The notes: generated by a model from the letters alone, not told the origin. A DNA stretch of 20,871 bases from Gammaproteobacteria bacterium (GCA_005877965.1 VBNP01000056.1:1-20871), one strand, 5' to 3'; positions 1 through 7,364 are shown, counted from the first letter of the stretch. Numbers and translations are program-made.

Positions 1-198
1 GGTCTTCTGAAAGAACGCCGCGCCGCCCGCTCGGGTAATGATATCGAGCGTCGAGTCCCCGCCTTCGACGGGCTGCTCGGTGATATCCGCAATGACGACA
101 CTCGCCCCTTCGCTGGCGAAGCTGCTGGCAATCGCGCGACCGATGCCCGAACTCGCACCTGTGACGACAGCTATCTTTCCCGCGAGTAGACTCGACAT
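1..198 (-). CDS. SDR-family oxidoreductase, N-terminal part (runs off the left edge)
   Basis: This is the first 66 codons of a classical short-chain dehydrogenase/reductase, an NAD(P)-dependent cytoplasmic oxidoreductase of unknown substrate. The start is ATG at 198. The protein opens MSSLLAGKIAVVTGASSGIG, so the TGxxxGIG dinucleotide-binding glycine motif lies at about residues 13-20. It is followed by the beta2-strand segment ASVVIAD, whose terminal Asp favours NAD over NADP in this family. The catalytic Ser-Tyr-Lys lies beyond the window. It is divergent from the hydrolase gene at 283 with an 84-bp shared upstream region, which suggests the two belong to one catabolic cluster. A GTG codon at 213 is an alternative in-frame start, but the ATG gives the normal SDR N-terminal length. 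Confidence 0.85.
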   Translation of the reverse strand, partial: MSSLLAGKIAVVTGASSGIGRAIASSFASEGASVVIADITEQPVEGGDSTLDIITRAGGAAFFQKT

Positions 199-282
199 TG
201 GCTTCGATCCCACGCTCCCTTCTTCAGACTCGAATTATAGAGACCCAGGGGACTGGAGCACCTTGCCCGCGAGGATATGCCC

Positions 283-1536
283 ATGGCCGGCGCCATCCAA
301 CCCGATCTCGACCTGGCTGCGTCGCTGTTTGAAGCCTTGAGCCGTGCCACGCGCCGCGGCCGCGGCATCGTGCGCGACAGCTACGGCGACGGCGAGCAGG
401 CGGCGCACGACATCACCCGGTCGGCGGCCGACGCCGCAGGGCTCGAAGTCTCCATCGACCCGATCGGTAACCTGTCGATGACGCTGCCCGGACGAGACCG
501 CAGCGCGCCGCGCATCGTCATGGGTTCACACCTCGACAGCGTGCCGCAGGGCGGCAACTTCGACGGCGCGGCGGGAGTCGTCGCCGGCGTATCCGTGCTG
601 TCGGCGATGAAGCGCGCGCGATTCGTGCCCGATTACGATCTGTCCGTGATGGCTATCCGCGCCGAGGAGTCCGCCTGGTTCGACATCGCCTATCTGGGCA
701 GCGGCGGCGCGTTCGGACTCCTCGATCCCGCCTGCCTCTCGATTCCAAGATCCGACAATGGCCAGAGCCTCGAGGCGATTCTGAAACAGCGGGGCTTTGA
801 TCCGCAGCCGATCCGGGCGCGGCGGCGCCTCCTCGATCCGTCGGGCATCCGGGCATACCTCGAGCTGCACATCGAGCAGGGCCCGATGCTGGTCGCCCGG
901 GGACTTCCCGCCGCCGTCGTGAGCGGCATACGCGGCTGCAAGCGGTTTCGGAATGCGCGCTGCATTGGCGAGTATGCTCATTCGGGCGCCGTCGGGCGTC
1001 CCTACCGGCGCGACGCCGTCGCGGCCACGGTCGCCCTTCTTCACCACATGGAGAGCGTCTGGCTGCAGCAAGAAGAGGCCGGCGAGGATCTGGTTCTTAC
1101 CTCGGGGGAGTTGTTCACCGACCCCGCCATGCACGGGCCGAGCAAGGTCGCCGGTGAAACACGCTTCGTGCTCGACCTGCGCAGCCTGTCCGACACGACC
1201 ATGGAGGCAGTTGCGGCCGAGGCACGCGCGGCGGCGGAGCGGATCAGTGCGGCCTACCGCGTCCACATCGATCTCGGCGCGACCAGCGATTCTCCTGCAG
1301 CGGTGATGGACGGCCGGCTGCGAGCGCGGCTCATGAGCCTGCTCGATCGTCCCTTCGAAATGGCCAGCGGCGCGGGTCACGACGCGGCCGTGTTCACCAA
1401 GGTCGGCATCCCGAGCGCCATGATCTTTGTCCGCAATGAGAATGGCAGTCACAATCCGGACGAGGCCATGTCGTTGGATGACTTCGCGGTAGGAACGCGG
1501 GCCCTGACGGGCCTGCTCGAGGATTTTCCTCTCTGA
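283..1536 (+). CDS. M20-family Zn-dependent hydrolase (N-carbamoyl-amino acid hydrolase / allantoate amidohydrolase type)
   Basis: This protein belongs to the HyuC/AllC branch of the M20 metallopeptidase family, which hydrolyses N-carbamoyl amino acids, allantoate or ureidoglycolate-like compounds in the cytoplasm using two bridged metal ions. Numbering from the in-frame ATG at 277, the metal and catalytic set is visible: His85 in GSHLDS, Asp96 in NFDGAAG, the Glu130-Glu131 pair in AEESAWF (base and bridging ligand), His198 in ELHIEQGP and His392 in GSHNPDE. The lid-domain motif AHSGAVGRPYRRDA is also typical. I chose the ATG at 283 because a GAGGAT ribosome-binding site at 271-276 is well spaced for it and too close to the ATG at 277. 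At about 417 residues it has the family's usual length. The neighbouring PuuE-type deacetylase supports a ureide pathway. The exact substrate cannot be read from the sequence. Confidence 0.88.
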   Translation: MAGAIQPDLDLAASLFEALSRATRRGRGIVRDSYGDGEQAAHDITRSAADAAGLEVSIDPIGNLSMTLPGRDRSAPRIVMGSHLDSVPQGGNFDGAAGVVAGVSVLSAMKRARFVPDYDLSVMAIRAEESAWFDIAYLGSGGAFGLLDPACLSIPRSDNGQSLEAILKQRGFDPQPIRARRRLLDPSGIRAYLELHIEQGPMLVARGLPAAVVSGIRGCKRFRNARCIGEYAHSGAVGRPYRRDAVAATVALLHHMESVWLQQEEAGEDLVLTSGELFTDPAMHGPSKVAGETRFVLDLRSLSDTTMEAVAAEARAAAERISAAYRVHIDLGATSDSPAAVMDGRLRARLMSLLDRPFEMASGAGHDAAVFTKVGIPSAMIFVRNENGSHNPDEAMSLDDFAVGTRALTGLLEDFPL

Positions 1537-1559
1537 GTCGGTTTTCGAGGGGGCCTGTT

Positions 1560-2609
1560 ATGACGCTGTTGGTGACGGGTGCGACGGGGTTCGTCATGAG
1601 CGTGCTCGGCCGTCATTGGCTCGAAGCCGATCCGAGAGCGCGCCTCGTGGTACTGGACGCTTCGCCCCTCGATGCCGCTGCCGAGCGCTACTTCGCCCCG
1701 TTCACCGACCGGCTCGCAGTCGTAGTCGCCGATGTGACTGAACCCGAGACCTGGCGTCCGGCTCTCGCCCGCCATGCCGTCACTCGCATCGTCCACGGTG
1801 CGACCATTACGCCCATATCGCGCGGCACTGCGACCGCAGCGAAGCGGGAGCCCGAAGCTGAGAACCCCGATCGCATCATCGATGTCAACGTGATGGGGAC
1901 GGTGGCGGTGCTCGAGTGGGCGCGCACGCTGCCGGATCTCAAGAGATTCATCTACGTTAGCTCCGGCGCCGTTTACAAGCACCACGGACCGGATCGTCCG
2001 GGCGAGCCGCTCCCCGAAGACGGCTACGTCATGCCGCGGCGGCTATACGGCATCTCGAAGCTGACATCGGAGCTGATCAGCGAGCGCTATGGCGACCTCT
2101 TCGGCCTGTCGACCGCATCGGTGCGGCCGTCGTCGGTGTACGGACCGATGGACCGCGTCACGGCAAGCCGGAACATGCACCATGTGCCTCACCGTATTGC
2201 CCGCATGGCCCTGGACGGGGTCAAGCGCGTGCGCGTCAATACGCTCGATGCCGTCGGCGACTACATTCACGCTGAGGATGTTGCGCGCGCGATTGTCTCG
2301 CTGCTGCAGGCGTCGCGGCTTCGCTACAGCACCTACAACGTCGCCTGCGGTGCGACCGCGAGCATCGGCGATATGGTTGGATGGGCGGCGGAAAAAGTGC
2401 CCGGGTTTGGCGCCGAGATCGTGCCGCCCGAGCAAGCCGACATCCTGCAGGACCCCACGCTCAAGGACGGCATGTGGGGTGCTTACGACGTTTCGCGCCT
2501 CAGCGGCGAGACCGGCTGGAAGCCGCGGCCGATGCGCGCGGCACTGCATGCCTACATGGACTGGATGGCGGCCGAGCGCGGCTCCAGTCCGTCACAGGAA
2601 CCAAGATGA
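1560..2609 (+). CDS. NAD-dependent epimerase/dehydratase family protein (extended SDR)
   Basis: This 349-residue extended SDR probably acts on a small catabolic intermediate rather than a nucleotide sugar, judging by its neighbours. It has an N-terminal Rossmann fold (VTGATGFVM), the acidic DVT segment near residue 58, the Ser134/Ser135 motif IYVSSGAVY and the catalytic Tyr163-x3-Lys167 in YGISK. VRPSSVYGP and GDYIHAEDVARA are the usual C-terminal-half signatures. The third glycine of the GxxGxxG motif is replaced by Met13, which is unusual. The start is ATG at 1560 behind an AGGGGG run. It lies 23 bp after the M20 hydrolase and overlaps the deacetylase start by 4 bases (ATGA), so the three genes look like one operon. 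Substrate unknown. Confidence 0.85.
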   Translation: MTLLVTGATGFVMSVLGRHWLEADPRARLVVLDASPLDAAAERYFAPFTDRLAVVVADVTEPETWRPALARHAVTRIVHGATITPISRGTATAAKREPEAENPDRIIDVNVMGTVAVLEWARTLPDLKRFIYVSSGAVYKHHGPDRPGEPLPEDGYVMPRRLYGISKLTSELISERYGDLFGLSTASVRPSSVYGPMDRVTASRNMHHVPHRIARMALDGVKRVRVNTLDAVGDYIHAEDVARAIVSLLQASRLRYSTYNVACGATASIGDMVGWAAEKVPGFGAEIVPPEQADILQDPTLKDGMWGAYDVSRLSGETGWKPRPMRAALHAYMDWMAAERGSSPSQEPR

Positions 2610-3504
2610 ATCCCAGTGAGCCGTATCCCCGCGACCTCATCGGTTACGGTGCCCGCGCGCCCCACCCCCACTGGCCGGGCGAGGCCCGCATTGCCGTCTC
2701 CCTGGTGCTGAACTGCGAAGAGGGCGCAGAGGCTTGCGTGCTGCACGGCGACGCGCACTCGGAGTCGGTGCTGACCGACCTCGGTGCCGTCGAGGCTCTG
2801 CCCGGCGCACGCAATCTGAATGTTGAATCCAATTTCGAGTACGGCAGTCGCGTGGGATTCTGGGAAATCATGCGACTACTGAAGACCATGGGCGCACCGG
2901 CCACTGTGTACGCGGTTGGCATGGCACTGGAGCGCAATCCTGAGGTCGCTGCCGAGATCGCACGCAGTGGCTTCGAGGTCGCCTGCCACGGGCATCGCTG
3001 GATCGATTACCAGTTCGTTCCGGAGGAAGTGGAGCGCGCGCATATGCTGCGCAACATCGACACCATTACCCGCCTGATCGGCCGCAGACCGGTGGGCTGG
3101 TACACCGGGCGCCCCAGCCCGAACACGCGGCGCTTAGTCGTGGAGACAGGCGGCTTCCTCTATGACAGTGACGCCTACAACGATGATCTCCCCTACTGGA
3201 CCGAGGTCTCAGGCTGCCGACACCTTATAGTCCCCTATAGCTTTGACACCAATGACAGCCGCTTGCAGCGCGGCGGCGATTTCAGCACCGGCGACGACTT
3301 CTTCACCTACTGCCGGGATGCGTTCGACTGGCTCTGCGCCCGCGCATGATGAGCATCGGTCTGCATGGCCGGATCATCGGGCGCCCCGGCCGGATCGGCG
3401 CGTTGGGGCGGCTGCTCGAGCACATGCAGCGTCACGAAGGCGTCTGGCTGTGCAATCGGGCAGCCATCGCACAGCACTGGATAGTGCATCACGCGAAAAG
3501 CTGA
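2606..3504 (+). pseudogene. PuuE-like polysaccharide deacetylase (allantoinase family), frameshifted near the C-terminus
   Basis: This is a NodB-fold enzyme of the metal-independent allantoinase (PuuE) branch, which opens cyclic ureides such as allantoin. Reading from ATG 2606 gives 247 residues with LVLNCEEGAE, the ACHGHRW active-site strand, WYTGRPSPNTR, SDAYNDDLPYW and FSTGDDFFTYCRDAFDWL, then a stop at 3347-3349. In the +1-shifted frame, codons from about 3340 to 3504 read PRMMSIGLHGRIIGRPGR, then VWLCNRAAIAQHW. That is the standard PuuE C-terminus. The two parts together give about 299 residues, the family's usual size. The few residues normally between FDWL and PRMMS appear to be missing, so a small deletion is likelier than a single-base slip. 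The start overlaps the epimerase stop (ATGA). It is either a pseudogene or a sequencing/assembly error. Confidence 0.82.
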
Positions 3505-3535
3505 ATGTAGACGGCGAGTCGCTACAGGCCCCGGA

Positions 3536-3607
3536 TCATGCCCCGTCAACGCGGATGACGCTACCCGTCACGTAGGCGGAACGCGCGCTCGCCGGCGCCC
3601 GCGGCAT
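3536..3607 (-). pseudogene. Orphan C-terminal fragment of a short-chain dehydrogenase
   Basis: The minus strand reads SAYVTGSVIRVDGA and then a TGA stop at 3536-3538. This is the near-invariant C-terminal signature of classical SDR enzymes. Upstream in the same frame only about ten more plausible residues (AMPRAPASAR) follow before the sequence becomes a repeat-rich stretch with no SDR similarity. No catalytic or cofactor segment is present, so this is a remnant. It is not the tail of the SDR at 1-198, because three genes lie between them, although both sit on the same strand of the same cluster. It suggests that a second SDR gene was deleted here, next to the tRNA-Arg gene. Confidence 0.65.
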
Positions 3608-3608
3608 C

Positions 3609-3690
3609 GCCGTACCCGTTTGGCTTTTGCCGTACCCGTCCTTGTACCCGTTTCGTGGACGGGTACCCCGGGGTGCGCGCCGGTACGGGT
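3609..3690. repeat. Cluster of direct and inverted TACCCGT repeats
   Basis: GTACCCGT occurs at 3612-3619, 3632-3639 and 3644-3651. The first two copies lie in identical 11-mers GCCGTACCCGT exactly 20 bp apart. An inverted copy ACGGGTAC follows at 3659-3666, and a related GTACGGGT at 3683-3690. There are too few, too closely and unevenly spaced copies for a CRISPR array. The cluster lies on the 3' side of the tRNA-Arg gene, where integrase arm-type sites or island scars often lie, but no integrase is visible. Confidence 0.55.
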
Positions 3691-3713
3691 TGAGCGGGAA
3701 ATTTGATCGAAAT

Positions 3714-3758
3714 GCCTATTTTTGTAGGCTTTCTGAGAGCACCCGGAGACCCGGTGCT
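3714..3758 (-). terminator. Two hairpins downstream of tRNA-Arg, possible transcript end
   Basis: Bases 3738-3758 form a hairpin (AGCACC paired with GGTGCT, one mismatch, then GG/CC, loop of 3). It starts 17 nt beyond the tRNA 3' end in the direction of tRNA transcription. A second hairpin at 3714-3729 pairs GCCTA with TAGGC around a T-rich loop. Neither is followed by a clean U tract on the minus strand, so assignment as a terminator is tentative. The rest of 3505-3774 holds only the SDR remnant and the TACCCGT repeats. Confidence 0.35.
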
Positions 3759-3774
3759 ACTCCGTGGATGGGTG

Positions 3775-3847
3775 CGCCCCCGGCCGGAGTTGAACCGACG
3801 ACCTACCGCTTAGGAGGCGGTCGCTCTATCCACTGAGCTACGGGGGC
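3775..3847 (-). tRNA. tRNA-Arg (anticodon CCT)
   Basis: The minus strand folds into a complete cloverleaf of 73 nt. The acceptor GCCCCCG pairs with CGGGGGC. The D arm is GCTC/GAGC, the anticodon stem ACCGC/GCGGT carries loop CTCCTAA, and the T arm carries TTCAACT. The anticodon is CCT, which reads AGG. The discriminator base is G and the CCA end is not encoded, in contrast to the tRNA-Ala gene in this window. Rare-arginine tRNA genes of this kind are frequent integration sites, and the DNA on its 3' side contains gene debris. Confidence 0.95.
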
Positions 3848-3861
3848 GTCAGTGCACGCGA

Positions 3862-3867
3862 AGTGTA
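3862..3867 (-). promoter_or_regulatory. Candidate -10 element for tRNA-Arg
   Basis: TACACT on the minus strand lies 14 nt upstream of the mature tRNA 5' end, a suitable distance for a short leader. No convincing -35 hexamer is visible at 16-18 bp. The remainder of 3868-3966 shows nothing recognisable. Confidence 0.35.
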
Positions 3868-3976
3868 CCGGCGTGCCGCCCGCACCCACCATCCCCCTCG
3901 CACGGGCGGAAGCGTACTATGCCGACGAGGGCTCAGCCCGCGTGAGCGCGCCGCGCCTTCATGGCAGGAGACGTCC

Positions 3977-4747
3977 ATGACCACGTCCGTCCGCGTTGGG
4001 AACCCTGCGAGTGTGCAGCTCGAGATCCGCCGCGTGCCCATGCGGCAATCCCTCGAGTGGCTCAGTCGCGGCTGGGACGATCTGAAGCACATTGGCTGGG
4101 CTGGGCTGGCTCATGGGGCGCTCATCGCGATTCTGGGAGCTGTTCTCCTGATGCTCGGCAGCACCCACCTGTACCTCACCGCGGCTGCCGTGACCGGCTA
4201 TCTGCTCGTCGGGCCCGTGATGACCACCGGTCTGTGCGAACTCGCGCGACGGCGCGCGGCGCACGAGTCGTTGGGTTTTGACGAGTCGCTGCAGGGACTG
4301 ACGCGCAATCCCGACGGCCTGATGCACTTCGGGGGCGTGCTGGCGCTCATCGCGCTCTCGTGGTTTGTCCTGTCCGCCTTCCTGCTGCAAGCGGTGCTCA
4401 ATGCCTCGGTGCCGAGTCTCGCGGTCGCACTGTGGGGCGGATCAACCGAGGTGGACGCGGCACAGATCCTGGGCTACGTGGGATGCGGCGCCGTGCTCGC
4501 GGGCATTGTTTTCGTGATGTCGGTCGTGGCCGTGCCGGCGATCATCGATCGGCACGCCAGCGCTTCGGATGCCATCCGCGCGAGCCTGCGCGCGACCCTG
4601 TCCAACCTGCCGGCGATGCTCGTGTGGGCCGTGCTCATTGTGGCACTCACCGTGTTGGGTTTCGTGACCCTCCTGGTCGGCATGGTGTTTGTCGCGCCGC
4701 TGCTTGGCTATGCGACCTGGCACGCTTACCGGGACCTCGTCGCATAG
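3977..4747 (+). CDS. DUF2189 family integral membrane protein
   Basis: This 256-residue inner-membrane protein contains the DUF2189 domain, a multi-pass family of unknown function that is common in alpha-, beta- and gammaproteobacteria. Hydrophobic segments lie at about residues 43-62, 65-88, 117-140, 163-190 and 212-245. The C-terminal GYATWHAYRDLV is the family's closing signature. The hydrophilic N-terminus contains RRVPMRQSLEWLSRGWDDL, also typical. The start is ATG 3977, with GGAG at 3967-3970 spaced 6 bases away. The open frame extends further upstream but has no better start. The gene stands alone between the tRNA-Arg and the hipBA module and ends 27 bp before the left copy of the 13-bp repeat, so it is probably resident chromosome. 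Confidence 0.85.
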   Translation: MTTSVRVGNPASVQLEIRRVPMRQSLEWLSRGWDDLKHIGWAGLAHGALIAILGAVLLMLGSTHLYLTAAAVTGYLLVGPVMTTGLCELARRRAAHESLGFDESLQGLTRNPDGLMHFGGVLALIALSWFVLSAFLLQAVLNASVPSLAVALWGGSTEVDAAQILGYVGCGAVLAGIVFVMSVVAVPAIIDRHASASDAIRASLRATLSNLPAMLVWAVLIVALTVLGFVTLLVGMVFVAPLLGYATWHAYRDLVA

Positions 4748-4774
4748 AGACACGAGGCCGCGCACAGGTATCGG

Positions 4775-4787
4775 GGATGGTGGAGCG
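4775..4787. repeat. 13-bp direct repeat, distal copy: candidate att site
   Basis: GGATGGTGGAGCG here is identical to 7448-7460, where its last 10 bases are the 3' end of the tRNA-Ala gene with its CCA (minus strand CGCTCCACCA). A free-standing copy of a tRNA 3' end, 2.67 kb away and separated by an accessory module, is the classic trace of tyrosine-recombinase integration. The identity stops exactly at 13 bases on both sides. Confidence 0.65.
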
Positions 4788-4815
4788 AGAGCCCTCTTGA
4801 GCAGTTTTTGACTTC

Positions 4816-4831
4816 CGCTGAACGATCAGCG
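4816..4831. other. Perfect inverted repeat downstream of the SPFH gene
   Basis: CGCTGA-ACGA-TCAGCG can form a 6-bp hairpin about 72 bp past the lipoprotein stop in its direction of transcription. No U tract follows on the minus strand, so a terminator role is uncertain. The rest of 4788-4902 contains no gene I can support and no integrase remnant. Confidence 0.3.
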
Positions 4832-4902
4832 AGTTGCCTCAAAACGTCTCTCGGTGCCCTGATCACTGGGGCTTTCGCACCACTTCTCGCCGCAAACGGA
4901 TT

Positions 4903-5694
4903 TCACTGCTTCACACTAAATGCAGGCACCGCTCCGCCATTCTCAATGAACGTGCACTTACCATCCGCGCACACCCGATTCTCCATCTCGATCCGCTTCA
5001 ACTGGACATACTGCTCAGGTGATAGGCCGATAGCCTGTCGATAGGCATTATCCGCTGCCGCCCGTGCCTCTTCAGCCGACTTGCGCTGGACTTCTGCCAA
5101 CTTAGTCTGCTGCTCAGTCTGGATGCGTTGCTCCTGCGTCGCCGTCTCAATGCGCTGATTCTTGATGGCATCAGGCGGATTGGCTCGGCCTACGGTCATG
5201 GTAACAAGCTGGATCGGCAATCCCTTTTCCTTGATGAATGCCTTCAAAGCGTCTCGGATCTCCGCATCGATAGCATCCAAGGCTGTCGTACTGATCGCCG
5301 TTTCATTCATGCCGCGCTTGCGCACAGCCTGTCTAACCATCGTCTTGAACTGCTCTTCCAGATTGTTCTGATACCAGTTCGGTCCGAAATTCTTGATCAA
5401 CGCCACCGAATCCGTGACTTGTAACACCACGATGGCATGAAAACTGATCGGTACGCCATCTGAGGTCATCGTGTCGTGCATCTCGGTATCGAACTTCTGA
5501 GGCTGCATGAACACATCCACACCTTCAGTCGTGATAGCTGCGAACGTTCGTCCCGGCTTTACCGGATCAGCATCGACTCCGCCGTGGCCAAAAATCCATG
5601 GCTTTTCGATCAAAACGATTTCATGCCCCGCATCAGGCGAATACACACTGCAGCCTACCAGCCCCAACGGGATCAACAGTATTAGATATTTCAT
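4903..5694 (-). CDS. SPFH/Band 7 domain lipoprotein
   Basis: This 263-residue predicted lipoprotein has a short hydrophobic signal and lipobox LVGC with Cys15. The +2 residue is Ser, which favours outer-membrane sorting under the Lol rule. An SPFH/prohibitin-like domain covers about residues 24-190, including FAAITTEGVDVFMQPQKFD, a region rich in VLQVTDSVALIKNF, and LEEQFKTMVRQAVRK. A charged coiled-coil-like stretch follows at about 190-230 (QRIQTEQQTKLAEVQRKS, then EEARAAADNAYRQA). The start is ATG 5694, with AGGGT 7-8 bases upstream. It begins 24 bp after hipA on the same strand, so co-transcription is likely. Two sampled 60-base lines are about 48-57% GC, against about 72% in a sampled hipA line, which points to a foreign origin. 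Function unknown; SPFH proteins usually form membrane-associated oligomers. Confidence 0.82.
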   Translation of the reverse strand: MKYLILLIPLGLVGCSVYSPDAGHEIVLIEKPWIFGHGGVDADPVKPGRTFAAITTEGVDVFMQPQKFDTEMHDTMTSDGVPISFHAIVVLQVTDSVALIKNFGPNWYQNNLEEQFKTMVRQAVRKRGMNETAISTTALDAIDAEIRDALKAFIKEKGLPIQLVTMTVGRANPPDAIKNQRIETATQEQRIQTEQQTKLAEVQRKSAEEARAAADNAYRQAIGLSPEQYVQLKRIEMENRVCADGKCTFIENGGAVPAFSVKQ

Positions 5695-5718
5695 TGATCT
5701 ACCCTTTCAAATCAAACT

Positions 5719-7086
5719 TCAAGTGGCTGAGGGACCGATGGTCTGTGCGAAGCGCCGTACCTGACAGAGGACGCCGTCCCGACTGCTGGCGTAGACGTGT
5801 TCAGGGAAGGCGCGCGGCAAGCGCTTCTCGACGCACTCGAGCGCCGCAGACGCTGACTCGACGAACGACTGCATGCGATTCCAGAGGCCGGGAACTGCGG
5901 TCCGTTGGGCAAGCTCCTGCCAGTGGCGGCCCGCGATCTCGCTCAGGCGGTAATAGGCTCGGCGGCCGCGCAGCGACATTGCAAGCTTTGCTTGTTCCAG
6001 GGCGAGCTGATTTTTTCCGTGGCCGATGATCGGCCAGGCGGATAACACGTCGTAGAGCGGCGTCAGGCCGTAGGTGCCGCCGCTGCGGTGATGGAGCGAG
6101 AAATTCTTGCCGTGTCCGTCGGTTGCGGCGAGGAGCCAGAATGCCAGTTGCGCGAGCAGGAAGTTCGTCTGGTCCCTCACGGGATGCTCGCTGTTGGCGA
6201 GGAGCCCTAGCGCCTCCGCGATCGAGGGTCCGCCGTCCGCCTCGTAGCGCAGAATATGCGGTAGCCCCATAGCCTGGCACAGGTCTTCCTGCGGCAGGCG
6301 TGCGATCCAGGCGCCCTTTCGCGGTTTGAAGCGCTTTTTCTGGACCTCGGCCGTGCCCACGCCGATCCAGCGGCGATCGAAGCGTGTCACCACCAGAGCG
6401 CGCTGCTCGCCGAAGCGCGCGATGGCCGCATCCGCGACCGGCAGGTCGAGCTCGCGTAACACTTGCGCGCACAGCCATTCGTTCTCGACCGAATCGGAGA
6501 AATCACCGCGGAAGCCGCCGATGATGCCGAGCGGGAGCTTCAGGATGTGGGTAGTTGGCGTGGCGTGGCGCGGTCGAAACCATTGTCCCGCCATGTGAAG
6601 CAGGGCCGTCTTTTCCTGGGCACCGGCGAGCGATATACGAAAGTCATCCTGCGCCTCGTGAGTCAGCGGCGTGGCAACGGTCACCTCGCGCAGCGTTCGC
6701 TCGACCTCCTCCTCGGTAAGCGGCGCGGCATCGACGCGGTCCCAGCCGAGGGGCTCATCGTTCGGTGGCAGGAGCTGCACCGCGCCGACGCAGTCGCGTC
6801 CAATCGCTGTGAGCAGATCAAACGCATCGGAGGAGCGCGTCTTGAAGCGCGTACGGATGCGGCTGCGCAGCTCGGCGCTGTCCGGCAACAGGTTGTCGAA
6901 GTAATACTCAACCGCAGGGCCCCTCACCTCGCGGTCCGCGGTCACCGGCAATGACAGGGAAAGCGCCCGCCCGTGGGGAGAGTTGGCCCACGATTTCTCG
7001 TAGCGAAAGAAGGGCGTACGAGCACCCCGCAGGGTGCCCCACTCCCCTACTCGCTCGCCGTTCATCCAGACGATCAGTGAGGCCAC
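5719..7086 (-). CDS. hipA: HipA family serine/threonine kinase toxin
   Basis: This is a full-length HipA-like kinase of 455 residues (E. coli HipA has 440). In E. coli, HipA phosphorylates glutamyl-tRNA synthetase and induces persistence. Key residues are all present. Ser152 in FRISLAGAQEK corresponds to the autophosphorylated Ser150. Lys183 in HILK is the ATP lysine. Asp323 and Asn328 in TDGHGKNF and Asp346 in LYDVLS are the catalytic and Mg-binding positions. RFDRRW and RLPQEDLCQ are also conserved. The start is GTG 7086, six bases after the hipB stop, with GGTGAG as ribosome-binding site overlapping that stop. A later ATG at codon 8 would cut into the N-terminal strand. The toxin appears catalytically intact. 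A lipoprotein gene follows after 24 bp. Confidence 0.93.
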   Translation of the reverse strand: MASLIVWMNGERVGEWGTLRGARTPFFRYEKSWANSPHGRALSLSLPVTADREVRGPAVEYYFDNLLPDSAELRSRIRTRFKTRSSDAFDLLTAIGRDCVGAVQLLPPNDEPLGWDRVDAAPLTEEEVERTLREVTVATPLTHEAQDDFRISLAGAQEKTALLHMAGQWFRPRHATPTTHILKLPLGIIGGFRGDFSDSVENEWLCAQVLRELDLPVADAAIARFGEQRALVVTRFDRRWIGVGTAEVQKKRFKPRKGAWIARLPQEDLCQAMGLPHILRYEADGGPSIAEALGLLANSEHPVRDQTNFLLAQLAFWLLAATDGHGKNFSLHHRSGGTYGLTPLYDVLSAWPIIGHGKNQLALEQAKLAMSLRGRRAYYRLSEIAGRHWQELAQRTAVPGLWNRMQSFVESASAALECVEKRLPRAFPEHVYASSRDGVLCQVRRFAQTIGPSAT

Positions 7087-7092
7087 GGAAAC

Positions 7093-7353
7093 TCACCAGT
7101 CCGTGGGGTTGGCGCGACCCGAGGATTGCGGCTTGTCGCTCGAGTCCAGCAAAACGCGGACCCTTAGTACGGCGAGCAGCTGCAGCAGTTGTCCCACGCT
7201 CACGCGCTTGGGGTCACGCTCGATCTTGGCGATGCGGGTCTGGTCGAGGCCGGTAAGCGCACCCAACGCAGCCTGGGTAAGTCCGCGCGCCTTGCGGAAT
7301 GAGCGCAGGTGGTTGGATAACTGGGCGTGGGTTTGCAGCCATAACGGTTTCAT
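7093..7353 (-). CDS. hipB: HipB family antitoxin (XRE-type helix-turn-helix)
   Basis: This small DNA-binding antitoxin of 86 residues is encoded directly before hipA, the standard hipBA order. It contains a Cro/C1-type helix-turn-helix: LRSFRKARGLTQAALGALTG, then the recognition-helix segment LDQTRIAKIERDPKRVSV, followed by LLQLLAVLRVRVLL, the strand used in HipB dimerisation. I chose ATG 7353. A GTG at 7362 would add three residues but would begin almost at the nearest operator. It should neutralise HipA and repress the operon by binding the three palindromes at 7365-7436. The C-terminal tail SSGRANPTDW is polar, like the flexible tail of E. coli HipB. Confidence 0.92.
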   Translation of the reverse strand: MKPLWLQTHAQLSNHLRSFRKARGLTQAALGALTGLDQTRIAKIERDPKRVSVGQLLQLLAVLRVRVLLDSSDKPQSSGRANPTDW

Positions 7354-7364
7354 GGCACCCACTA

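Noticed and set aside
3609..3690. CRISPR-like repeats
   Set aside because: Repeats are only 8-11 bp with irregular spacing and include inverted copies. No cas genes or unique spacers are present.
3875..3895. Minus-strand GGATGGTGG resembling part of the 13-bp tRNA-Ala repeat
   Set aside because: It shares only 9 bases, is in inverted orientation, and lies upstream of tRNA-Arg in GC-rich leader DNA. Probably coincidental.
4808..5044. Plus-strand small open frame at the left end of the inferred element, considered as an integrase or excisionase remnant
   Set aside because: It mostly overlaps the SPFH gene in antisense, and its translation has no recombinase motif.
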